From Polyangia bacterium (lineage in GTDB: Bacteria; Myxococcota_A; Polyangia; Nannocystales; Nannocystaceae): a DNA stretch of 64,000 bases. Made by a program: the position numbers and the translations under genes. Within the stretch, counting starts at the first letter, position 1. Each line of letters opens with the position of its first letter. Of this stretch, positions 53,320 to 60,541 are shown one piece after another. The DNA lies in assembly GCA_030424595.1 (NCBI GenBank), contig JAUHWG010000014.1, positions 178,910 to 242,909 of the forward strand, in the 5' to 3' direction. Below the pieces are notes generated by a model. The model was not told where the DNA came from. It saw only the letters and a list, made by a program, of their open reading frames with translations, and searched no databases.

Positions 53320-54087
53320 CAGCTCGGCACCCTATCTACGTTGTCCGCCCGCGCCGACCACGTCGCTCCTCGGTCGGGCTCGAAGCCTCACCGACCGACG
53401 CGTCGATCCTACGAGACGTGAGGCTACCGCATGGGCGCGCGCGTCGGTGGACGGCAGGGTGGTCGTCGCGGGGACGGCATCGCCCGGGCTTGCCCATGGC
53501 GCGAGCTTGCTCAGCGGACGATCGGTCCTCGGGGACAGGTTATCGGGATGGCGGCTCCGCTCGGTGCGTCCTTGACCTCGAGCTCGTTGGGGGCAGCTCG
53601 GCGCCGAGGAGGCCTCGAGGGAGCGGGCTCGCTCAGCATCGCGCGGGCGAGCGGTGGGAGTGCCGGGCATCGCCGGGCATCGCCGGGCATCGCCGGGCAT
53701 CGCCGGGCATCGCCGGGGTGGGGAAGGCGGAGGTGGGATCGTCCTTGGCTCGGCGTTGGCGGTGTCGATGGCTCGGGCTCGGCGGTCCGCATGCGAAGCC
53801 CTGGCCGTCGACTCCGCGCGCTGTGGAGCTCGCCGTGCGCGTGGTGCGGACTCCTCGCCGCCCGCGGCGCTCGGGCTCGCTGCGCGCGCGGGCAGGCCGA
53901 GATCGGCGCTCAGGAGGGCCTCTGCTCCGTCAAGGGGCGGACTTGAGCCCGGGGTCGGCGGGCCACGGCACGCTCCGAGCGGGGCCTGCGGGTAGCGTAC
54001 TCCCTGAAAAATTGCGCCGGGCGGTCCGGATAACGACAATGCCCGCGAACCGGGTGGGGCCAGGGAAGCCGCGCTCGCGGTGAGCGC
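53320..54087. other. 768-bp gap without a convincing gene
   Basis: Between the P450 start and the MBOAT start. Frames here have low-complexity Arg/Ser-type translations and no motif, so I call no gene. It contains a 10-bp tandem array (53661-53720) and, at its right end, an AT-richer stretch (54000-54040) with TAGCGT at about 53994 that may carry the cluster promoter. Confidence 0.6.
53661..53720. repeat. 10-bp tandem array (CGCCGGGCAT)n
   Basis: Five near-perfect copies of CGCCGGGCAT and a sixth variant run head to tail. They lie in the middle of the gene-free 768-bp region upstream of the acylation-like cluster. Confidence 0.95.
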
Positions 54088-55755
54088 ATGCTCTTCCCGA
54101 CCTTCGACTTTCTGCTCTTCGTCATTCCCGTTCTCCTCGGGTTTTGGGCGTTGGCGAACAGGCCCCTCCTCCGGGTCGTGTTCCTCCTCGGGGCGAGCTA
54201 CTTCTTCTATATGGCGGGGCCGCAGACGGACCCCGTCGGCGCGCCCTGGTACTTCGTCGGCCTCCTCGTCTTCTCGACGGTGCTCGACTATGTCGCGGGG
54301 CACGCGATCCATCGCCTGGAGCCGGCGGCGGGGTCCGAGGACGTCAGCGTCGCCGCCTCCGCCAAGCGCCGCCGCAACCTCTGGCTCGGCCTCAGCCTGA
54401 CCGGCAACCTCGGGCTCCTAGGCTACTTCAAGTACGCCAACTTCTTCATGGCCGCCTTCGCGGACATGGCCGGCGCTGTCGGGATCTCGATCGAGGCCTA
54501 CCACCTCGACGTGATCCTCCCGCTCGGGATCAGCTTCTACACCTTCCAGAGCCTGAGCTACACGCTCGACGTCTGGCGCGGGAGGCTGACGCCGGAGCCG
54601 TCGCTCCTCCGCTTCGCCCTCTTCGTCTCGTTCTTCCCCCAGCTGGTCGCCGGGCCGATCGTCCGCGCTAGCCAGTTCCTGCCGCAGCTCCAGGCGGGGC
54701 CGCGCTTTAGCCGAGAGGGGATGGAGACCGGCGCCTTCCGGATCTGCCGCGGTCTCATCAAAAAGGTGATCCTCGGCGACTTCATCGCTGTCCACCTCAC
54801 CGATCGGATCTTCGACAGCCCGGGGATGTTCACCTCGGCGGAGCTCCTGGTCGCCCTCTACGGCTACACGCTCCAGATCTACGCCGACTTCTCCGGCTAC
54901 TCGGACATCGCCATCGGCCTGGGTCTGATGCTCGGCTTTGTCCTCCCGGAGAACTTCGACCGGCCCTACCAGTCGCGGGACATCGCCGAATACTGGCGGC
55001 GCTGGCACATGACCCTCTCGTCGTGGCTGCGCGACTACCTCTTCTTCCAGCTCCTCGCGCGCTTCGGCGCCCGCGCGGGCTACGTCGCCGTCTGGTTGAC
55101 CATGTTCCTGGTCGGGATGTGGCACGGCGCGAGCTGGAATTTCGTCATCTACGCGAACATCCACGCAGGGGCGGTGGTCTTCAACCGCTGGAACCGGATG
55201 CGCCGCAACAAGCGGGGGCAGGCGCCGGCGAAGGTCGTCAAGGCGCTGCGCTGGGCGCTCGGATCCGCCGCGGGCTTCGGGATCAGCTACGCGCTCGGCC
55301 TCTACCTCTTCAAGCTCCCGTCGGAGCTCGCGCTGCTCCTCGCCGGGTTTGTCATGGGCGCCTTCCTCCTGGTCACGGCGCTGCCGCTGTCGAAGATCCG
55401 CGACGGGCGGACGCGGACCGCGGTGCACATCGCGATCACCTTCCACCTGCTCGTCTTCTCCAGGATCTTCTTCCGCGCTCCGGACCTCGAGACCGCGCGC
55501 TCCTTCATCACCGGCCTCCTCAGGCTCGACGGCTACGGCCTGCGCCCGGGGCTCGCGAGCGAGTGGGTCTGGATCGCCCTCATCGGCGGCCTCGCCTTCC
55601 ACTTCACGCCCAAGGAGTGGGTCAACGTCCGCGCCCTCGCGGCCTTCCGCCGGATCCCAGGGCTCGCCCTCGGCGTCGGCTTCCTCGGCCTGGCCTACGC
55701 CCTCATGAAGGTGCTCGAGGGGGCGCCGCGGGCCTTCATCTACTTCCAGTTCTAG
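54088..55755 (+). CDS. MBOAT-family membrane O-acyltransferase (AlgI/DltB-like)
   Basis: 555 aa, many membrane helices. MBOAT hallmarks: LLGYFKYANFF, DVILPLGISFYTFQSLSYTLDVWRG, FFPQLVAGPIVRASQFLPQL, IYADFSGYSDIAIGLGLMLGF, FDRPYQSRDIAEYWRRWHMTLSSWLRDY (conserved His) and the catalytic GMWHGASWNF (His). Family knowledge: AlgI moves acetyl groups to alginate, and DltB moves D-alanine from carrier DltC across the membrane toward teichoic acid. Here it begins a run of six same-strand genes (adenylation, carrier, SGNH, sulfotransferase), closer to the Dlt logic than to alginate acetylation. ATG 54088; RBS weak (GAGCGC). Confidence 0.95.
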   Translation: MLFPTFDFLLFVIPVLLGFWALANRPLLRVVFLLGASYFFYMAGPQTDPVGAPWYFVGLLVFSTVLDYVAGHAIHRLEPAAGSEDVSVAASAKRRRNLWLGLSLTGNLGLLGYFKYANFFMAAFADMAGAVGISIEAYHLDVILPLGISFYTFQSLSYTLDVWRGRLTPEPSLLRFALFVSFFPQLVAGPIVRASQFLPQLQAGPRFSREGMETGAFRICRGLIKKVILGDFIAVHLTDRIFDSPGMFTSAELLVALYGYTLQIYADFSGYSDIAIGLGLMLGFVLPENFDRPYQSRDIAEYWRRWHMTLSSWLRDYLFFQLLARFGARAGYVAVWLTMFLVGMWHGASWNFVIYANIHAGAVVFNRWNRMRRNKRGQAPAKVVKALRWALGSAAGFGISYALGLYLFKLPSELALLLAGFVMGAFLLVTALPLSKIRDGRTRTAVHIAITFHLLVFSRIFFRAPDLETARSFITGLLRLDGYGLRPGLASEWVWIALIGGLAFHFTPKEWVNVRALAAFRRIPGLALGVGFLGLAYALMKVLEGAPRAFIYFQF

Positions 55756-55760
55756 GAGCC

Positions 55761-55775
55761 ATGAGCGGATCGTGA
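55761..55775 (+). other. Tiny leader ORF (MSGS) overlapping the SGNH gene start
   Basis: AGGAG precedes ATG 55761, which opens four codons and then TGA at 55773-55775. The TGA overlaps the GTG start (GTGA). The best RBS thus serves the leader, not the SGNH gene, which may be read by termination-reinitiation. Confidence 0.45.
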
Positions 55776-57679
55776 GCGAAGAGCAGGCAACAGGAGCGGG
55801 CGACCCGAAGGGGTTGATGGACGTCGACGGGCGCCTCAAGGAGCGCGTCGAGATCGAGCCCGAGCTGCCGGTGTTGCGCCCGAGCTGGTCGACCCTCGGC
55901 AGCGTCGGGCCGGCGATGATCGTCACGGTCGCGGGCCTCATTCTCGCCTACTCGGTGCCGGCGCTCGAGTTCGCGCGGCCCTGGAACCCCGGCGATCCTG
56001 TGCCCTTCTGGAACCTGCTGGGTCGCCCCTTCGAGGAGCCCGCGCCGGTAGAGGAGGCGGAGAACATCGAGGCGATCGAGGCGGTCGCCCAGGAGGTCCT
56101 CGCCGCCGAGCCCCCCAAGCCGCCGATCGATCGCGCGCCGCAGGAGGTGATCGAGCTCGACGAGGGGGAGAAGCTCCCGCCCTACGTCGCCCGCGCTGGC
56201 GACGACGCGGAGGTCGTCCAGCGGATCGAGCTCTTCGAGGGCGACGAGCTCGACCGCTTCTTCACCGCCCTCGCCCACAGCGACGCGGGGGTCGCCGACG
56301 CGATCACGCGGGTGGTCCACTGGGGCGACTCGGCGATCGGCGTCGACGGGATCCCTGGGGCGATCCGCCAGCGGATGCAGGCGCGCTTTGGCGACTCCGG
56401 CCACGGCTTCCACCTGATGGCCCAGCCGAACTCCTCCTACCGCCACCGCGAGGTCGAGTTCTCCCACAACGACAGCTGGCGCAAGTGCTTCATCATCTTC
56501 AAGTGCAGCGATGACGGCCGCTACGGCCTCGGCGGCACCACCTTCCGCTCGCGGGGCGGGGCCGAGAGCTCCTTCCGCCCGCATCAGGAGCGCAGCGGCG
56601 GCAAGGTCAGCCGCTTCGACGTCTGGTACGCCGCCCAGCCCAAGGGGGGCGCCTTCACGGTCCGGGTCGACGGCGGTGAGCGGGACCGGATAAGCACGGC
56701 GGCCGATGAGATCGAGGATCGCTGGCACACGATCGAGCTCGAGGACGGCGATCACAAGCTCGAGGTCCGCGCCGCCGGCGAGGGCACCGTCCGCCTCTAC
56801 GGCGTGACGATGGAGCGCTCGCAGCCGGGGGTCGTCTGGGACGGCCTGGCCCAGATCGGCGCCTTCACCAACCGCATGCTCGAGCTCGACGCGGAGCACC
56901 TCAAGGCCCAGCTCGGTCATCGCCAGCCCGATCTCGCGGTCTTCATGTTCGGCGGCAACGACATGCAGCGGAAGATCAAGATGGCGACCTACGAGGCGGA
57001 GTACCGCGAGGTGATCCGGCACGTCGTCGGCGCCCGTCCGGAGATGGACTGCCTGGTGATGGCGCCGCTCGACCACGGCGAGCGCGTGGGGGCGCGGATG
57101 GGCTCGAAGCCGGTGGTCTCGCGGATGGTCGCGGCCCAGCGGGCGGCGGCCAAGGCCGAGGGCTGCGCCTTCTTCGACACCTGGTCGGCGATGGGCGGCG
57201 AGGGCTCGGCCGGGCGATGGTTCCACCGCAAGCCGCGGCTCATCAGCGGCGACCTCTCGCACGCCACCTCCAAGGGGCATCAGGTCATCGGCGAGCTCTT
57301 CTATCGCGCGCTGGTCCACGCCTACGTCCGCTACCGGACTGGCGGGACGGATGAGGCCAGCTCCGGTTCTGATACGGACGGCACGGACGGCACGGACGGC
57401 ACGGACGGCACGGACGGCACGGACGGCACGGACGGTGACGTCAAGGCCCAAGCCCCAGGCGATGTTGCGGCGAAGGTCGACGACCTGCCGACCATCGACG
57501 AAGGCGCAGCCCAGGTCGACGACCGGCCGGACTCGGCGGCGGCAGGCTCTGAAGGCGCGGCGGCGAAGGCCGAGAAGAGGCCGGCGAATGAGGTCGAGGG
57601 CACACCCGCGCTCGGGGCGGGCCCGACCCGGGCGGACGAGAACCACAGCGATGAAGGCGGAGGCGATGCGACCCCCTGA
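55772..57679 (+). CDS. Membrane-anchored SGNH/GDSL-hydrolase-like protein
   Basis: 635 aa from GTG 55772. One N-terminal membrane anchor (VGPAMIVTVAGLILAYSVPAL, about residues 45-65) is followed by an acidic linker, then a periplasmic SGNH domain: GDS (HWGDSAIG, Ser187), block III FGGND (Asn396) and DxxH (DLSH, Asp494, His497). A beta-sandwich insert of about 120 residues (FDVWYAAQPKGGAFTVRVDG) separates the first two blocks. SGNH proteins such as AlgX, AlgJ and DltD finish acyl transfer or trim acyl groups. The C-terminal tail carries DGT repeats (TDGTDGTDGT). Coupled to the next gene by 14 nt of overlap; AGGAG before the leader ATG serves the start region. Confidence 0.86.
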   Translation: MSEEQATGAGDPKGLMDVDGRLKERVEIEPELPVLRPSWSTLGSVGPAMIVTVAGLILAYSVPALEFARPWNPGDPVPFWNLLGRPFEEPAPVEEAENIEAIEAVAQEVLAAEPPKPPIDRAPQEVIELDEGEKLPPYVARAGDDAEVVQRIELFEGDELDRFFTALAHSDAGVADAITRVVHWGDSAIGVDGIPGAIRQRMQARFGDSGHGFHLMAQPNSSYRHREVEFSHNDSWRKCFIIFKCSDDGRYGLGGTTFRSRGGAESSFRPHQERSGGKVSRFDVWYAAQPKGGAFTVRVDGGERDRISTAADEIEDRWHTIELEDGDHKLEVRAAGEGTVRLYGVTMERSQPGVVWDGLAQIGAFTNRMLELDAEHLKAQLGHRQPDLAVFMFGGNDMQRKIKMATYEAEYREVIRHVVGARPEMDCLVMAPLDHGERVGARMGSKPVVSRMVAAQRAAAKAEGCAFFDTWSAMGGEGSAGRWFHRKPRLISGDLSHATSKGHQVIGELFYRALVHAYVRYRTGGTDEASSGSDTDGTDGTDGTDGTDGTDGTDGDVKAQAPGDVAAKVDDLPTIDEGAAQVDDRPDSAAAGSEGAAAKAEKRPANEVEGTPALGAGPTRADENHSDEGGGDATP

Positions 57680-59279
57680 GGCGAACTCGACAGCCGCGGC
57701 CCGGACCCTGCACGGGGGCTTCCTCCGGTCGGCGGCGGCCCACCCTGAGCGGCCGGCCCTCGAGGTCGACGGCGAGGTGCTCTCCTACGCGGAGCTCCAC
57801 CGCCGCGCGCTCGTCTTGGCGGCGACCCTCCAGCAGGCACGGGCGAAGCTCGGCGACGGGGGACCGCCGCTGACCTGTGTGCTCGGGCAGCGCTCCGCCG
57901 CTGGCTTCGCTGGGATCCTGGGGGCGCTCGCCTCCGGTCACGGCTACGTGCCGATGCTGCCGACCTACCCGGCGGCCCGCCTCGCCCAGGTCGTCGAGCG
58001 CTCGCGCGCGGGCTCGCTGGTCGTCGACAGCGGCGGTCTTCGGGGCCTTGAGGGGCTCCTGGGGCTGATCTCGCGGCCGCTCGTCGTGGTCTTGGCCGCC
58101 GACCCGGTCGACCCGGAGCTCCGCGCTCGCTTTCCCCAGCACCTGCTCATCGGCGCCGACGAGCTCGCGAGCGCCGAGTCCTGGGAGGAGCCGACGGTCG
58201 GCGGTGATGACATCGCCTACCTGCTCTTCACGTCCGGCAGCACCGGCGTCCCCAAGGGCGTCATGGTCGCCCATCGCAACATCGTCCGCTTCCTCGACGT
58301 GGTCACCGAGCGCTACCAGCTCGCCCCCGAGGATCGCTTCTCGCATATGTTCGAGGTCACCTTTGACCTCTCGCTCTTCGACCTCTTCGGAGCCTGGAGC
58401 GTCGGCGCGTGCCTCTGCGTCCCGAACGGCAAGCAGCGGATGCTGCCGGCGAGGTTCGTCGCCGAAGCGCGCCTCAGCGTGTGGTTCTCGGTGCCGTCGA
58501 CGGCGCTCTTGATGAAGGACATGCGGACCCTCGAGGCGGGCGCCTTCCCGGGGCTTCGCCTCTCGATCTTCTGCGGCGAGGCCCTGACCGTGCCGGTCGC
58601 GCTCGCCTGGGCCCAGGCGGCCCCGGCCTCCGTCGTCGAGAACCTCTACGGTCCCACCGAGCTGACCCTCGCCTGCACGGTCTACCCGATCGTCGCCGAG
58701 GATCCGGCGCTCGCCCTCGCGGACGTCGTGCCGATCGGCGCGCCGCTGCCGGGGATGCGGGCGAAGATCGTCGACGAGGAGCTCTGCGAGGTCGCGCCCG
58801 GGGAGAGCGGAGAGCTCGCGCTCGCCGGCCCCCAGGTCGCGCTCGGCTACTGGGACGATCCGGAGCGGACCGCCGCCGCCTTCGTCGTCCTCCCGGGGGA
58901 GACCGAGGTCTTCTACCGCACCGGGGACCGGGTCCGGGTAGGCGAGGGCGGCACGCTGCTCTTCCTCGGTCGTCTCGATCACCAGGTGAAGATCCGCGGC
59001 TTCCGGGTCGAGCTCGGCGAGGTCGAGTCGGCGCTTCGGCGCGAGGCGGCGGTCGACGCCGCGGTCGCGCTCGGCTGGCCCGAGACCACCAGCGGCTGCG
59101 CGGCGGGGATCGTCGGCTTCATCGACGACGCCTCCGTCGACGTGCCGGCCCTGCGGCGGCGCCTCGGCAAGCTCTTGCCGCGCTACATGCTCCCCAACAA
59201 GATCCATGTGGTCGACGCCTTCCCCCTCAATCAAAATGGGAAGATCGACCGCAAGGCGCTCCTCGCCACGCTAGGCTGA
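57666..59279 (+). CDS. Adenylation enzyme (DltA/NRPS-A-like), amino-acid activating
   Basis: 537 aa. All ANL core motifs are present: A3 LLFTSGSTGVPKG (186-198), A5 NLYGPTE (about 326-332), A7 YRTGD (417-421), A8 DHQVKIRGFRVELGE and A10 NGKIDRK with Lys526. The Asp in FDLSLFDLF (Asp234) matches the residue that binds the alpha-amino group in NRPS A domains, so an amino acid is the likely substrate; DltA uses D-Ala. It activates it as an adenylate and loads the carrier encoded next. It overlaps the SGNH gene by 14 nt. ATG 57666 has AAGG 8 nt upstream; ATG 57651 is an alternative. The true amino acid is unknown. Confidence 0.92.
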   Translation: MRPPEANSTAAARTLHGGFLRSAAAHPERPALEVDGEVLSYAELHRRALVLAATLQQARAKLGDGGPPLTCVLGQRSAAGFAGILGALASGHGYVPMLPTYPAARLAQVVERSRAGSLVVDSGGLRGLEGLLGLISRPLVVVLAADPVDPELRARFPQHLLIGADELASAESWEEPTVGGDDIAYLLFTSGSTGVPKGVMVAHRNIVRFLDVVTERYQLAPEDRFSHMFEVTFDLSLFDLFGAWSVGACLCVPNGKQRMLPARFVAEARLSVWFSVPSTALLMKDMRTLEAGAFPGLRLSIFCGEALTVPVALAWAQAAPASVVENLYGPTELTLACTVYPIVAEDPALALADVVPIGAPLPGMRAKIVDEELCEVAPGESGELALAGPQVALGYWDDPERTAAAFVVLPGETEVFYRTGDRVRVGEGGTLLFLGRLDHQVKIRGFRVELGEVESALRREAAVDAAVALGWPETTSGCAAGIVGFIDDASVDVPALRRRLGKLLPRYMLPNKIHVVDAFPLNQNGKIDRKALLATLG

Positions 59280-59333
59280 GGACTACGATCACCACGACCA
59301 CGACCGCGACCGCGCGTCGACCGACAAACCGCC

Positions 59334-59579
59334 ATGGCACTGACAAAATCCGATCTTCTGGAGCATCTCGCCGACCACGCCCGGGACGACCTGAGCGAGG
59401 TCACGGAGGAGACTGAGCTCTTCTCGACCGGCCTCATCGACTCGTTCGCGATGATCGATCTGCTCCTCTTCCTGGAGAAGCACACCGGCGCCAAGCTCGG
59501 GCCCGAGGACATGCGCGTCGACAACCTCGACACCATCGGCCAGATCCTCAAGTTCGTCGAGAGTCGCAGGAAGGGCTGA
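59334..59579 (+). CDS. Acyl/peptidyl carrier protein (DltC-like)
   Basis: 81 aa, a stand-alone carrier. The phosphopantetheine site is Ser37 in GLIDSFAMIDLL, preceded by acidic helix 1 and followed by helix 2 (LLLFLEKHTG) and the usual acidic helix 3/4 (NLDTIGQILKFVE). It should carry the activated amino acid as a thioester between the adenylation enzyme and the MBOAT/SGNH step. It is 54 nt after the adenylation gene; its stop overlaps the sulfotransferase start (TGATG). A separate phosphopantetheinyl transferase would be needed and is not in the window. Confidence 0.92.
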   Translation: MALTKSDLLEHLADHARDDLSEVTEETELFSTGLIDSFAMIDLLLFLEKHTGAKLGPEDMRVDNLDTIGQILKFVESRRKG

Positions 59580-60541
59580 TGTCGGGCTCGGCGTCAGCAT
59601 CTGCGAAACCGCAGGGGGTGGTGATCCTCGGGGCGCCGCGCTCGGGGACGACCCTCCTGCGCCGCCTCATCGGCGCCCACTCGCGGATCGCCTGCCCGCC
59701 GGAGACCTACGCCCTGAGCGCCGCCGCCCGCTTCCTCCACGAGGAGTCCTTCGCCGAGGGCCTGCGGATCGGCGTCCTCCTCGGCCTGAGCTACGCCGGC
59801 TTCTCCGAGGAGGAGGTCCTGAGCCGCCTGCGCGGCTTTGTCTTCTCGTTCTTCGAGGAGCACGCGGCCCGCGAGGGGAAGCCGCGCTGGGCGGAGAAGA
59901 CCGCCTTCAACGCCTTTCACCTGCCGGCGATCCGCAAGCTCTGCGGCGACGAGGTCCGCTACGTCTGCATCCAGCGGCACGGGCTCGACGTCATCCTCAG
60001 CCTGGAGGAGCTGGTCAAGAAGACAGGCGGATACGTCCAGGAGCTGCACGACTACCTGCGCCGCTACCCCGAGCCCTACGAGGCCTTCGCCCAGGCGTGG
60101 ATCGACTGCGCGGGGGCGATCCAAGCGCTCATCGACGGCGATGAGCGGGCCCTGGGTCTGCGCTACGAGGAGCTGGTCGCCGACCCCGAGCAGGCGCTGC
60201 GGCGGATCCTGGAGCATATCGGCGAGCCCTGGGAGGAGGGGCTCGTCGAGCGGGCGTTGGGCGAGGCGAAGAGCGTCGGCTTCGGCGACTGGAAGACCTA
60301 CGCGAAGCCGACGATCGACCGAGCGAGCGTAGAGCGCTGGCGCAAGCTGCCGCGGGCGACCCTGCGGCGCCTCGCCGATCGCTGCAACCCGACCCTCGCG
60401 CGCCTCGGCTACGACGAGGTCACGGTCGCCGAGCCGGAGTCCGACGCCGACGCCCGCCGTCGCTACGAGCTGGGGCTCCTCCTCAACAAGATGCGGGCCG
60501 ACAAAGAGCGGGCCCGCGCGGCGGCCGAGGAGAAATCATGA
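59579..60541 (+). CDS. Sulfotransferase-family protein
   Basis: 320 aa. The 5'-phosphosulfate loop is VVILGAPRSGTTLLRRL (about 15-30), the PAPS-binding signature of soluble and membrane-associated sulfotransferases. Further family features: WAEKTAFN, YVCIQRHGLDVILSL (3'-phosphate-binding region), LGLRYEELVADP and VERWRKLP. It should transfer sulfate from PAPS to a hydroxyl or amine acceptor, unknown here. No signal peptide is present, so it acts in the cytoplasm on a precursor. Its start overlaps the carrier stop (TGATG) and its stop overlaps the next start (ATGA), so it is tightly tied to the cluster. Confidence 0.9.
   Translation: MSGSASASAKPQGVVILGAPRSGTTLLRRLIGAHSRIACPPETYALSAAARFLHEESFAEGLRIGVLLGLSYAGFSEEEVLSRLRGFVFSFFEEHAAREGKPRWAEKTAFNAFHLPAIRKLCGDEVRYVCIQRHGLDVILSLEELVKKTGGYVQELHDYLRRYPEPYEAFAQAWIDCAGAIQALIDGDERALGLRYEELVADPEQALRRILEHIGEPWEEGLVERALGEAKSVGFGDWKTYAKPTIDRASVERWRKLPRATLRRLADRCNPTLARLGYDEVTVAEPESDADARRRYELGLLLNKMRADKERARAAAEEKS

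Noticed and set aside
53332..54312. A long minus-strand frame across the gap into the MBOAT gene
   Set aside because: It is Arg/Ala/Pro low complexity and overlaps the MBOAT start.
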